Below, piece after piece: positions 1 through 13,345 of a DNA stretch of 64,000 nucleotides. Position numbers and translations under genes: made by a program. Below the pieces are notes generated by a model, which worked only from the letters and a program-made list of their open reading frames with translations, searched no databases and was not told where the DNA came from. The first letter of the stretch is position 1. The number at the start of each line of letters is the position of its first letter. The stretch spans positions 1,479,747-1,543,746 of the forward strand of contig VYZB01000096.1 in assembly GCA_013397455.1 (NCBI GenBank), read 5' to 3'. Origin of the DNA: Crotophaga sulcirostris (taxonomy: Eukaryota; Chordata; Aves; Cuculiformes; Crotophagidae).

Positions 1-3000
1 CATAATAACATTTGCTTAATTGTGTTTTATTAATGTTAATATACCCAGAGGCTCAGACTCTGCCCGTACATTTTTGTAAATTGAATTAAAGGAAAAATGA
101 ATCAGAGTTAAAAGACAGCTGATTAATTTTATTCACTTGCTTAAGGGGATTTAAGCCAAATGGCCTCCACATCTATTTCTCTTTAGAGAACAGACTTTAT
201 AGCCACAGGGCTAAGAGAAACTTGTCAGTAAGCCATTTTCATTGCCATGTGTCAAGGAGAGCTATTTAAAGCATTAAAAGGAGTGGACATTAGGGAGAGG
301 TGTTCACCCCCTGCTTTGTAAAAATGGCAAGGTTATACAGACACGGTCTTTCCTGCCTGCTGCTGAGATCAAAGGGTTTTCATAAAGCATTTTTTAATGA
401 AGCTCTCAGAACACCCCCCGGAGCCTGCTGCTCGAAACACGCAAGGACGTGGACGCAGCACAAACCTGCTAAAAAGGGACATTTCAATCTACAGAAAATC
501 CACCTTATTAGCAGATCTGCTTCAACACACACTGTAATTTAACAGCCATTATTGTACTATTGAATAAGCTTTCAGCTAGTCGCAGTAGAAATCAGTTCTT
601 GAGACAGATTTGTCATTTGGAAATAAACTTAACTCATTAGAGAAGCCTCTGTTGGATGCATATTTATGTAAAGCCTGGGCTGAAATATCAGTGTGAATGC
701 AGGGCTGTTCAGCAAGAAACCCTCTCTATTTACCAGTTATTCAAAAGAGTCTGTTCTGAAGACACTCTATACAAATGTGTCGGGCACTTTTGGCAACCCT
801 CCTTTGAATGATTTCCTGACAATTCCTTATTTAAAACTGAAAAGACAAAGAAGGTAGCAAGGCAAAAAAATCTCAAAGAAAGAAGGATTTTTAAAAGGTA
901 TGCAAAAGTGAATGACTCAAACCCCTCCATGTTAGGAGAAGGCACAGCAGAGGTGCCTCATCATTATTGGGACATTATGTCAGCATCAGGATCTGAACAT
1001 TTTTCCATCTGTTTTGTCAGCAAGGGAGTCACGAAGGAAAAAAGTCCAATCCATAAGGGAAGAATGTCCACTCTGCCAGGTCCCATCAGTGTGGGATTGG
1101 CTGGAGAAGGTTTCCATTCAGCATAGACCATCTCCACCCATACAGCAACAGCCAGTGCTCTCTGTAAGTACCACTCAGGTCACCTTGTACTTCCCCTCCT
1201 GGCTAATCCTGACACCTCAAATAGTTGCCCTGCCTCTTCCTACAGCTAATGATATATGGATAATGAAAATGCCCCAGGAGGAGGAAATGTAGAATTCGTG
1301 AGAGTAAAGGAAATTATTATTAGGCCCTCCAAATCACCTGTGAGTCATTTGCAGGCTTTTTCATGTCCTGTGTTCCAGACAAACAAGATCTATGTACCAC
1401 CAGGTCTTGCAGGTTGCATGCACCTGGCAAAGTCCACAAATTACCTTCATGGCCCATATGCATAACTACCAAAGCTGTCCACCAAGTCAGAAGCCATGCT
1501 GAAATGTGGGAAACCTGTGACACAGCTGTACGACTAAGGATGGCAAGATACTCCCTTTTGTTCTCCTTCCTGCACGTGTCACCAACACAACACCCTGCTG
1601 GAGTTTTTCACACCTCTTGGAGATTGATGGTGCCTACCAAGCCCCCAAATAATGTCTCTGGTCACTAGTAGAACATGGGCTTTCACACTGTCCTGGGCCT
1701 CCATACCCATACCATGAGCATCTGATCTATCCAGAAGTATCTGATGTTAGGCCAAACTGCAGCCCAGGGCACTTCATTTCACAATGCCTGCACACCTGCC
1801 CTCGGCTTTGCATCCTATCTTACACTGTTGTTTCTCTGTTGCAAAGACAATATTCAACTCTATGTTGCTAAATGAGAGTGATCTCCACCAGCACAAGCAG
1901 GGGTCAGAGTTATTTGACAAGAACATTTTGTTTGCAGGGGCACGCTGGCATTTCGTCAGAGCTTTGTTTTCCTTCCGTTGTGAAGAAAATAAATTAAAAT
2001 GCAGGAGCAATGGGCTCTGAATGAAAGAAAAATCCAGCTGTCATCCATGTTCCTCTTCTTGCAGGACAGAAAACCCTCAGCGCCCCTTGCAGCTGGATGG
2101 GGAGCAGGCCTTCTCCTCCTGCCTCTCAGCCTCCTGCACACAGCAGCCTGGGGACATCACAGTGGCCAACCACAGAGATGTGTGGAATTTTGGAGTGGCT
2201 GGTGCATTCACATGCTTCTCTCAGGAGACACAAATGTTTTTCAGTATTCTCCCATGATACAGACTGGCAGAGGCAGGGATGAAAGGGGAGAAGGAGCACT
2301 CTGCAGAGGTCTCATCTTTTTAGCAATTTGTTTTATGTCCATTGTCAGCAACACAGTTGTTTTCCTCCATGATGTACAATGCAGAATAAAGACATATGCG
2401 GATAAAAATCCCATTTTCAAAATTAGAGTGGACAGTCGCTTTTCAGAAAGTCTTCTGGACTGTGAAGAAGACTGCTCTGTGTAAGCCAGGCTGTCCTCCA
2501 GGGCTCCCAGCTGATGGGCCACGTTAGCCATGCTGTAAGTAGACACTGCTCCTTTGATCTCGGTAAGGGATGCTCTTCCTTGCACTCCAGCTGACAATGG
2601 CCTGTAGTGCCTGAAGCTCCACAGAAGCCCACCAGCAGCCTGAGAGAACTTCCCAGGCCCCACTGGAGACCCCTGAGGATGCATTCACAGAGGGGGGGGC
2701 TCACTTCTGAACTTGCTCTGTCAGAAAGAGAGAAATAGCTGTCATTTAAAAATAGCAGTAAAGTTTCTACAGGGCCTAGACACACATCTCCTGTTTGCTT
2801 GTTTAAATTACTTCCAGATGATGAGGCAGTGCCCCCGACAACTTTTGAGTGATAGGAACTTTGTGGTGAGAAGGCCATGTGAGCTTTGGCAGTGTTCAAA
2901 TAGATGCTTTAAAAGTAGCACAGATTTGCTGTCTCGTAGGAACAGCCTGAGGGCCTCCCTTTGCAAAGGGAAAAATGTGCCATGACGGGGCTACTGTGCA

Positions 3001-6000
3001 CACTTACAATGTTAATGCTGCTCAAAGGAAGTGCAAAGCAAGCATATGCATGTGCATGAGGAATCTGACACTTCTGCCAGGCACGGTCGCACTCTTCATC
3101 GGAGCAGCCAGTCGCAGTCTTCAGAAGGGACTATCCCATACATTGGAAATGTTGCTTATGGCAAAAGCTGACTAAACCAAAACGATAAGCGAAAAAAACA
3201 CCTCCCTAAATTTTCATTACCTGGATTGCAACTTTAGTGAGTTTTCCAGTCTCACCAGACTACACCGTACATACCTGAGTGCTATGGAGCTCTTATTCAG
3301 AGATAACCTTGCTTACGCAGTACCTTCAGTCCAACATGTTGTCTCACCATTAGAAGAACATGAGAACACTAGTGCAAGATGCAGCTTTAGACGTGTGTGT
3401 CTTTGTAACACTCTAGCATTGTCTCTATCTTCAATAAAACTTCAAGAATGGGTCCTTGAGGCCCACAAGAACTACAAAAAGAGTGCAAGTTTACTTCAGC
3501 TAATGTACCAAAGTGTATCTATGATCTGAGAGACTATCTACCCTGTAACCTTTATCTGCACATCACATTAATAATCCACCATGACATGTGATACCATAAA
3601 TTCTCTGGAAAAAATGCTCCATCTACTCTTGAAGACACCTCATCTGCTTTTGATATTGCAAGACAATAATATTCTGAAATTATATGTTACACAGTTATTT
3701 TTAAGACTAAGTCTTAAAAATTAGATTTCAATTATATCAACAAACCCTAGGCTCTAGTAAAATATTATCACCCCTACTAAGTAACTATGTGCATACATAA
3801 TTTAACAGGTCAGTTATGCCAGTTACTAAAATGAAATACAACTGTAACTACTGACAAAACATGTTTAGATTTTAAAAATTTTGCAGGCCCAAGAGATCAT
3901 CTTAATGCTGTTATGAAGAAGCCATTGATTTTATTTACTACAACATATTTTGATGGCTTTCATCCACAAGCTTGTAAGGAATTTCAGAGGTCAGGAACAG
4001 CTCTCACTGTTTTGCTAAATGTCAGAGAGATTATAGCTCATGCTTGTCACTGGAAAATGTCTCTTCAGAAGTGATGCTACACATTATTAGCTTCCAGACG
4101 GACTTGTGCTGGTTGTTAAGAGGAAAACTCTTCTTGCCCTGATTCCATTTTAAGGATAGGAACTACAGGAAGAACACATTTTCATCAATGACTTGTTTAC
4201 ATGTAGGGTTCTTTCCATGGACTGCGCTCAGACAAAAATATTCTGTGTTCCATGTACTAACTATAGTGTAAAAAATAAAGTTTCTTGAAAGGATTCTTAA
4301 AGATAGATGTAAAAGCACAGATGGAGATAACTAACACCACAGATCTGCAACATGAGGCCATGCACCCCAGCAGGACCCCGAGCCCTGCCGAGAGTCATCA
4401 TTGCTAACTATTTCATTAATGGTCACCAGATGAAACACAAAGGGAGTGAGGCATCATTTCAATGTCAAGAATAGATGATGTTTGGGAGAGAGAACCACAG
4501 TGTATTATTAGATGACTGGAGCTGAAAAATCAAGAAAGGAAACACAGATGTGGAGAGCATCTGAGTCAGAGGAGGGGTTATGTTTTCCACCACACACTCA
4601 TCTCTGTCCCACAGTAGCTGTCAGTAGAGGTTTGGCCTGTCTCTCCAGCAGGTAGTTACCCAAAATGGAGTTCTCAAACTTACTACATCAGGTAACAACA
4701 AAACCCCACCCTAGGAAGAGGTTTGAGTCCCATAGGAACAACAACTTCTGCTACAGGCATACCATCATTTATGTAGACAAGGCCATCACAACAAGGGTTT
4801 AATCCAGCCCAGTCAGTCAGAGAGGAACATGCAGTGGACAGACCCTGAGGAGTTTAGCAGAACTCATGCTCTGATAAGTGGAACTGCAAGCAGCACCCGG
4901 AGTGCACAGAATTTTAGAAAGTGCTTCTACTCATTTTCACAGCGTAAGTCACCTCTGTATATACCACTGCCCAGTACACGTGTCACCAATGCCTCTTCAA
5001 CCAGTGTTAAAATTCAGACCACAAAAGAGAAAGAGGTTATTTCCCACTACACACTAAATTTCTGTGGTTAAAATCTTATGAGACAATTTACAGGTCTTTG
5101 ACAGCTGCAGATCTGACATATACAAACCCCTCCTAATTGCAGCACTCTTGTGAACTCCTCCCTGTCATGAAGGAACAAAAAGCCCCCAGACTACAATTTT
5201 CACAAGTCCGTATTGGTTTGATAGGAGAAACAAATGTTTTTTGTAGGTGCCTTAGGAAGCAGAGCTGAATAGTGGAGTGGCGCTTATATAGGGATGATGA
5301 GAAAGTCACCCAAAGCAGAGACATAATAAGCTCTTGAATGCATTGCTGTTCACTCCTTCCTAACATTTTTCAGTTCTGATTAGATGTTGCACAGAAGAGA
5401 GCATCCCTAATGTTCATAATCTAAATCTGATTGTTCAGCCCATGCAGGAAATTGATTCTGTTGCGCAGGAGAGGAAGGGATGGGCACAGAGCAGGCTTCC
5501 CACTGGGGTATGAATAGACCTCAGCTCCAGCCTGGTTTGTCTCGGTGTCACGGGTCAAGCGGAGAGGCAGCACATCACCTCTCCACACAGAGACTCCCCA
5601 CATCCCTGCTCTGGGGGAGCAACTCTGCTCTTCCTAAAGACATTTTTCACATTTTCTCACAGCTGGACAACACACACTACGAAGCAGCCTTAGAGAATGG
5701 ACTAGTTAGTACCTGTCAAGTCTTCCACTGTTTAAAAATAACACAAACCCAGGCAGACGTACTCTGCTGTTTGGCTTCCTGGGATGTAATTTTCTCCTGC
5801 TTGAGCTGGGTATTCAGACAGGTGTAATTCTGATCAGATTCTCCATTTTAGGTATTCACCAGGCTCCTTCCCTACTGTCTTTTCTTCTGCTAAAGCGAGG
5901 AAGTGTGGTTTGAGTCTTTTCCCCTGTTACATCTATTAATAATATTTTCCTCTCAACCCCAAGAACACTTACATATGCTTTGCAAAAGCATGGTGACAGG

Positions 6001-6981
6001 ACTTCTTTGCTCTTTGCCATGGGGGCACAGGGGGCACACTAACAAACAGCAAAAGGAAGCTTTCCCTTGTGTTTCCTCTTTTGTACTAAAATCTTTCAAA
6101 AACCATACAGAAATAAGATTTTTCCTTTTTTCCTTTGTGTGCAGCAGTGACAAAACAACCATTACGAGTGTGGAGCTCTTTGATAGCAGAAGAGGCAGAA
6201 AACAGTCTTTTGGACCCTCTAAATTGAAACCCCCAAACCCCATCAATGCTGAAGATTAAACAGCTTTGAGAGTCACTTGGCAGCTACCGTAGCTTAATGT
6301 ACTCCATACAGGAAGATGATAATTAACTTTTCAAAAAAGATACTACCTTACAGGTGCTGCTTTGTCATTGTCAGCTAAGAACAGCTCCCTGCCTGGCCCT
6401 GGGGACTGCAGGCAAGGAAGCAAGGTGCCTGCCAGCCCACGGGAGTGTCAGAGTGAGGACAAGGAGCCTGGCAGCTGCAGGTCCCTGCAGCCAGAGCAAA
6501 TCTCGTCCCATTGCTCCATCCCACTGTGTGACATTGGGAGGCATCAGGACAGAGACCAAACCAGAGAAGCATCCACCGGTCTTGCAATGGGAGAAAATCA
6601 GGAGGGAGTAGGAGGCAAGAGAAAGATAGAAAGAAGGAGAGAGGCACTGATGACTTAATTCCTCCCTTCTCCAGATATATTCTTTACAAAGAGGAGTGAG
6701 GAAGCAGAAGTACAATGGGAGCAAACACCTTAGAGACCTCAGTGCCAGGTGAAGTTAAATTGTCAAGAAAAAGGGAAATGAGGAAAACTAGGTGGGAAGA
6801 CACAGCTGGGGAGCAAAAGAAAAGAGGGAGATGTTTGGTGTGAAGACACAGGGGTTTGTATGTTCAGCACTGCCAGCCTCACAGCTGTCTGGACTCTAGC
6901 TTCTGCTTCATCCAGGGATGTACATGTGCATGGTGCCAGATTGAAGGTTGCAAGAGACAGACTTTGTTGGTTTATTTTGTA
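1..6981. other. Non-coding stretch, no gene recognised
   Basis: I see no exon with a recognisable protein family and no clear repeat here. Open frames of up to 161 codons occur (for example around 2.0-2.9 kb on both strands), but they overlap each other in several frames, are low-complexity or cysteine-rich, and resemble nothing I know. A G run lies near 2690. By vertebrate gene order this should be part of the interval between NCALD and RRM2B. That placement is inference, not seen in the sequence. Confidence 0.6.
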
Positions 6982-7028
6982 NNNNNNNNNNNNNNNNNNN
7001 NNNNNNNNNNNNNNNNNNNNNNNNNNNN
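6982..7028. other. Assembly gap (47 N)
   Basis: A run of 47 N. The left flank is T-rich and the right flank is a pyrimidine-rich tract, which suggests a low-complexity stretch defeated assembly. Open frames that cross it are artefacts. Confidence 1.
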
Positions 7029-10000
7029 CCTTCTTCTTTTTTGAGAAATGTATTCCTCCAGCACAGGAAAACAATGAATTTGTCAGAGCTCTGGGTCAGC
7101 AAGTGAGTAGCTGCACTTTGCTGTTAGCTCTGGTTTTTGCATGCCTGCCTATAGCTGTTAATACTATGCAGTTTTTACATTATTCATACACTGGCAGGTG
7201 AACATGGAAATACAGAAGCTAGGAAAGAAAAAATATTTTTCGTGGTGGCTTCAAAAAGATCTTTATCAGTTTTGTATAGAAGTTTCCTCATGATCAGAAA
7301 GAAAGAAAGAATCACACTTTACAAAACAATAAGTTAACAGTTCAGAGACCCATACACAGATCTTAGATAATATGCAGCATAACTTATTTTAGAATCCATC
7401 CAGTATTCTCTCCAGGGAAAAACAGCTAAACACAAAAGTAATGTGTGACTGGATACAATCACTAACTGTAGGCAGCCATTGGTATTTTTAGTAGTGACTA
7501 CTGAAAGTCTACCCTTGATGCTATGGCACGGCACAGTCCTTTTGCCCAGCCTCAGAGGCAGGGGGACCGCAGCTGTCAGGATGCTGCCAAGGCGATTTGC
7601 TTGACGCAGAGTGAATGTTACACGCCTGCGTGCACAAGTACACATGCACCCAGAAGAGATCAGTTGGAACCCAGCCTTAGTTACAAGAGTGCGCTGGCTT
7701 GAAATATCTCTATCTTGATTAAAAGGTTGCACAGTTTTAATGTATTTCAACTCCTTTTTTATCATACGATCACATAGATCCTGCTGCTGTCCCATCTAGT
7801 CCATTAGCCTTTCTCCAACACGAGGTAGGTCAACATCAGACATGAGCTCTCAAAGAGGCAGTTAGGGGATACCCTGCCAAAAGGGGCACTTCCAGTGCTG
7901 CAGCAGCCAGTATGAGGACAAGACACGCAAGAGCTTAGAATGAATGACACACAGGCAAATTCATGCTCACGTGTGCCAAACAGGGCAATGTTTGTTATGA
8001 TTTCATAACAGCTATTCAAGAAAATAATCCAAACTTCATTTAGGAAAAAAAAAAAACAGGAGAGCAAAGGAACACACTGGGACTTCTTTCCTCCCTTCCA
8101 CTTCCCTCCCACTCTACAGCCCACACTTTGTGGACAGTGTACACAAACCTATTTAAAACAGCTACAGACATTTTTTGCCAACAATGCCATGCTGCAAATA
8201 CACAGTCAGATTGGGATCTGTATTTCTCATTTCATTTATTTTGGTATATGATTTACTGTCACATTTCTTTTCATAAAGGTTGCATGTAGTTTACCTCTCC
8301 GTGACTTGTTCCTACATGCACCCTTACTATGCCTTTCCTGTGCAACTCACACGTGAAAAGTCCCACTTTTTTCCACAGAAATTTCTCTAACCTCTTAAAT
8401 AATTTTCTCAAGGTCCGTTAGAAACACCTGAGAATTTCTGTTCAGTTTATTTTTTTTCAGGACTACCAGAGCTGAACGTAGCATTCCAGATAAAGGTATT
8501 TATTATTCCAGATGTAGTATTTATAGCTGGTATGATCATCTGGATTTTTTTTCACTCTTTAGCCCAGCATTTTGCTTACTTTTTTAACCTTTGTTTCTTG
8601 TTAAGAGATAGATCAGATCCAGCTGTAGTAGAGGGTGTATTTATAAACTACAGAAGTGACTTGGTAATTCCTACTGAGGTGCAGTTCTACATATATGCCT
8701 GCTCGTTGCCTACTTTTTCACTATTATTATTGCTGAAATGGAATGAAGCTAAGAAACCACAATTATCCTTTTGGGGCAGTCAGATTGTCAAATCATCCTT
8801 CCTCTGAGAAGCTGTACATGCCTACATGAATTGACCCTACCTTCTCCTTTCAGCAAGACACCATGACCAGCCATGATCACCCAAAACCTCAGTACAAAAA
8901 TGGTAAGCTCAGTAGCACAATGATGACTGATAGTCAGTTTCTGCTACCTTCAAAACACCAGACAAGTCACCTTTGGAGTGCAGCCTCTGTCACTGTCTCC
9001 TGCAGTGAGATTCAGAGATCAGCAAGAGGAAGACTTGGTGTCCCATTTGCATGGGCCAGAAACTAATCCCATGCGCCTAGGAGTTTATCAACCTGTGCAA
9101 CTGTCTCTCTGCAACTACCTCTGAGAGGAAGGTTTTGACACAGATAGAAGCTTTGTAGAACCCTGAAGTTCTCCACCTTTCTTGAGAGACCATACTTGGA
9201 AGATCCAAGCTGTGAAAGTAAAATTTGAAACTTTCCCAACAATTAAACTGAGGCAGACAAGACTTGCAGCATCAAGAATGTTGAAATGTCAGGATTCAAG
9301 CACAAACGAACAACCTCTAGGGCATTTTTGTTAGGAAATCAGTCAAAGGAATTACTGCAGCTTTATGAAATTCTGGAGTAAAACCGTAAATATTTCTTAC
9401 TTTACTGAGTAATCTTGGTGAAGCGATGAATGTATTGAAATCTTGTTAAAATGATGGCAGTTTAGACTTCTTAGTATGACTCAGGATCACTTCATACTTC
9501 AGCCTGGAAACGCAAAGCACTTTTCATAAAAAACAACTGGAGCAATACCAAAGACAGTTTCTTTATTGACTATAATGAGAGTTCAGTCAAAGGTGTAATG
9601 AGAAACAGTGGGAACAGGTAAAATATCACATTCAAATCTACTGTTTTTTTTTCAGAACAAACAGATCTAAAAACTTGGTATCAAGCAGCAATTAGCTATA
9701 ATAAGCCAAAAAAGTATCTAAATACCACCTGCCTCTGCTAAGATGTTAAAAATCAGATACACACATCAGTCTGGATTAGCCACAAACTGCTAGGGACTGG
9801 GTTGAAATACTAATGAAGACATTTCAAGTTTAACCCCAGTCTATCCACAGATTTTAATAAGAACTGCTACCAAATGCCAAAACATCAGTTTCCCTGTCTT
9901 CACCATTACCAGTTACCTTCACTGTGCAGAAACAAGAATCCCTGTTCCATTGGAAGGCCGAATTCATGAGCAGATTGAAATCTTCTAGTAGATTGCAGAC

Positions 10001-13000
10001 AAGATTTGCCCAGAAATCAATGAACATTTTCCGGTGATCTCCGCAGTTTTCTACCAGCACTTCAATTCTTCTGAAATTTCCATCAAGGTTTCATGCCCTT
10101 GTATTTCCACTCCATCTGAAACACCAACCAGAAGGGAAAACATCACAAGGCACTTGTATGGGCTAATACGAAACAATATTTCAACTTTAGCAATCAGGAT
10201 AAGGTATAAGGAAGAGTTGTAAAGGGTGGAGATCAAGACAGTCAGGAAAATAGTCAAGAAAACCAGTACTGGTGAGGTATTAAGCCACCCTGCACAGTGG
10301 GCAGGCTAGTTTGCAGGTGTCTTTCTCCAGGGAACACATATCTCCAGGGCAGATTTCATGAGCCCCTAAGTGTGCAGCTGAATATTTCTGCACATCTCCA
10401 GTAGAAATATCTTGCCTCTTGACTTCCTGCTCCAGATGTATCTTACATGCTATCCAGTAAAACTACACCTTACTGGCTTTTTTTGTATAAACTACATCAG
10501 AATTACACTTTCATTTTTCTGTTTGTCCAAACTTAGAGTCCAGAGCAGCCTATGATCTCCTGCAGGAAGGACCCCCTTGAGCCACTCCACCATCCTTTCC
10601 TCCTGCATCCTCCATTCACCTCCCACGGCCTCTTCTCTCCCCTCTGTCTGTCTCTTGGCAATACATCATTCACCATGTCGACCTGTGAAACCTCCTTGTA
10701 AAAGGTGAGCAGAGCTGGCAGTACTGTCATGCTGGAAAGTGCTAATTAGCTCCATCACCTCCTGCAGACAGCAGTAGAGATGCTGGAAGAAGTGGTGCTG
10801 CCGTGCACTGGCAGGGGGCACCGGGTGCTTTGCTGCCTCTATTTCTGGCTTTCTGATGTTGTGCCCTGAGCAGCTCCTGCAGTGAGGGAACCAAGCGACC
10901 ATCCACAAGCTACCATGTGCCACAGAGACAGCCAGAGCTTTCATTATGTTGGATTAGAAGGTTTCTATAAAACCAATGGATAGTTCTGTAAAAAGTGCAC
11001 CTAAGAACCTGTAAGCAAGTGTGACAGGTGCAGCCAGCAATGTATCATTCAATGTGTGAAAAACAGGACAACCACAACCGAGAAAAGGAACAAGCAGATG
11101 AATGAAAGAGCAGAACACCGAGAAATTGCATGAAGTGAAAGACACCAGGGTAGATGAATGTTAATATGAATATTAATTTACTAGAGGAAGGTAAGGAGAA
11201 AAAAAGGTGAGAATACACCACTGGAAGAGGAGGTTGGTGGCACAAATTTTCAGGGACAAACAGAAAAGAGTGGAAAGACATAAAGATAGGGAACAAGGAA
11301 GAATGAAGGAGAAAGTAGTGAGTGGGCGAGCATGCAGTGCAAGAGGAAAATAGCCTGAATACAGTGGCCAAGGATCATAACATTGTGAAAACTGGTGCTC
11401 CAGCTGGGATAATCCCAGCTCTCTCAGAGACCAGATAAGCTGTCATGTATGGGGAGGAGGGAGGATGGGGAGAAAAAATGTGTAATAGAGACAAGTTGGT
11501 TTTACTCTATGTCATGCCACTGTAGCCTTGAGAAGCATTTCCAAGCAAAAATGTGTGGAGTGTAGGAAAGGAATAACTTACATCTACAAAATCATGACAC
11601 ATGCTGTGAGCCAGGCAGTACAATAAGCAACTTATCTGAGTAGACATCAGCCTGTTTAGCATCTGTGCTGCTCTGGTACTTTAGATCCCAATGAAACTGG
11701 GCACTGAGTCCATACTGGTCACTGCAGTGCAAAACACTGTGATTTCATTAGCTGCTGTCTTTTCAGTTACCCAGGAGCATCAAGCCTTGAGCAAGCATAA
11801 TCTTTTCCACAGAGTGGGTCAAGGAAATGCACCAACTGAACAGAAATTACAGCCCAGGTCCCCAGAATATGAGGACTGACCCAGCAGTTAAGTTGCAGTG
11901 TTTGGCAACACCGCAAAATATCTAGGGTCTATTATCTCTTCCATGACATGAAAATCTTTCACAGTAGAAAGGTTACTCTGAACACAAAAGAACTATGAAA
12001 AACATTGGCACCAAATACTAGGCTGGGCACAACTGCATGCTGAGATGATGAGTGAGGACAAGGAGGCCAACCAGGAGGCTGGGCTGTTCCAAGTGCAATA
12101 TGTAGGCAAGGGTCTTTGCCATCACTCTTCACCTTCGGCCATATCGCACTTGATCATCAACATCAAACATATCTTCCATGTGGTAGATCGAAGGGGTCCA
12201 TAGCTGCATGTAGGTAAGAAGCTGAGGCTTGGTGGCAAGGACAGGTAACCTGGTATGGGACAGCAGGCAGGGGGATGCTGAGGCATGAGCTGTGGGACAG
12301 CAGTGAGATTTGGATTATGTTGCTCCAACTTCAGAGCCTGGTACATCATATGCTAGTAGGGCTTTCCAAAAACATGAGTCTATGGGAGAGGATGGTTTGG
12401 TGTCACCTGATCTTCGCAGCTTTCCCTTTGGATCAAGGCACAGTGGGCCACTGTACAAGGGCAGAGGCCAATAATACTGACAGGCGTTCTGGCATTTGCG
12501 GTGATGTCAGTGGGAAACGAGCCTGGATATTGCTCTGTGCCAGATCTCTACTACAGTTACCAGCCTAGGAAGGCTGCCTGTTGCTGCTGACATCCACAGA
12601 GGAAGATGTGCTGGAGCTGCCCTGTGTTAGGAGCTGTATTTTCAGAGCTCTGGGTCTTCTAGACAAAGGAGACAGATCTGCACATCTTGTTTGCTTATCA
12701 AGTGCATTACCCAAGGGTTGCTCCTCAGTGTGGGGATTTCAGATAATTTTTTTGCAAGATCCAATGGCTCCAAGATATTTATGTGAAGTTCTGCTTTTGT
12801 CAGCTGTACTATGTCTTTTTTTTCTTCGTTTCCCTATCCATTCTGTGAGATGGCTGTATCTGCCTCAGAGCAGAGTAGGGTTGGTTTTTACCACAGCGAG
12901 CTTGTTGTTACATGCACACAGGGTCCAAAGCAAATAGATAGCTCTAGCAAACTTCTTAAACCAAGCTCTCCTCAATCTACAGCAGCTCAAATACTAAGCT

Positions 13001-13085
13001 GATGATGATCAGTCAAATCAGTCATACCCAAGAAGAGTTCAAATGGGAAGAGATGCAAAAAAAAGATCTGCCAGAATTGTCAGGG
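7029..13085. other. Non-coding stretch, no gene recognised
   Basis: Apart from a possible ancient LINE fragment near 8.46-8.64 kb, I recognise nothing here. Long minus-strand frames at 7334-7795 and 11045-11371 have no family resemblance and no splice context that I can defend. Confidence 0.55.
8458..8640 (-). mobile_element. Possible ancient CR1-like LINE fragment
   Basis: The stretch from about 8460 (pattern 'agctgaacgtagcattccag') to the T-rich 'cagcattttgcttacttttttaac' region resembles the 3' part of old CR1 copies read on the minus strand. The matching phrase there describes an observed value followed by 'attccagat'. The copy is heavily diverged and lacks a terminal tail, so this is a weak call. 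It could equally be unique sequence. Confidence 0.3.
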
Positions 13086-13087
13086 GA

Positions 13088-13345
13088 TATTGAGAGATGT
13101 CCTTGCCCACCCTATCTGAGCGAAAGATGAGAGGTGATAGGATAGTTTTTTATAAATATCCCTGGAGGAAGGGGAATACCAGAGAGTGAAAAGAACTATT
13201 CAAACTGGAAGACAGCTTTGGAACAAGAACAAATAGTTATAAATCCACCACAAATGCATCTAGGATCTATACTGGGCTTTTAAACACTGTAGCAACAAGG
13301 ATCTGGGACCGGCAAGACCGTGAGCAGTGGACTGAGGCAAAGCAC
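13088..13345 (+). mobile_element. Old CR1-type LINE fragment, sense orientation
   Basis: From 'gagaggtgataggata' through 'accagagagtgaaaagaactattcaa', 'ggaacaagaacaaatagttataaa' and 'gcaacaaggatctggga', the order of phrases follows the C-terminal coding part of ORF2 in old CR1-family LINEs. In these the phrases encode the segment ending in a Trp-bearing block just before the 3' UTR. The copy is degenerate, with frameshifts and stops, and has no tail repeat. Its divergence suggests it predates the CR1 cluster at 56-60 kb. Confidence 0.65.

Noticed and set aside
1999..2899. Overlapping 147-161 codon frames on both strands
   Set aside because: Mutually overlapping in several frames, with no recognisable protein. 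Chance frames.
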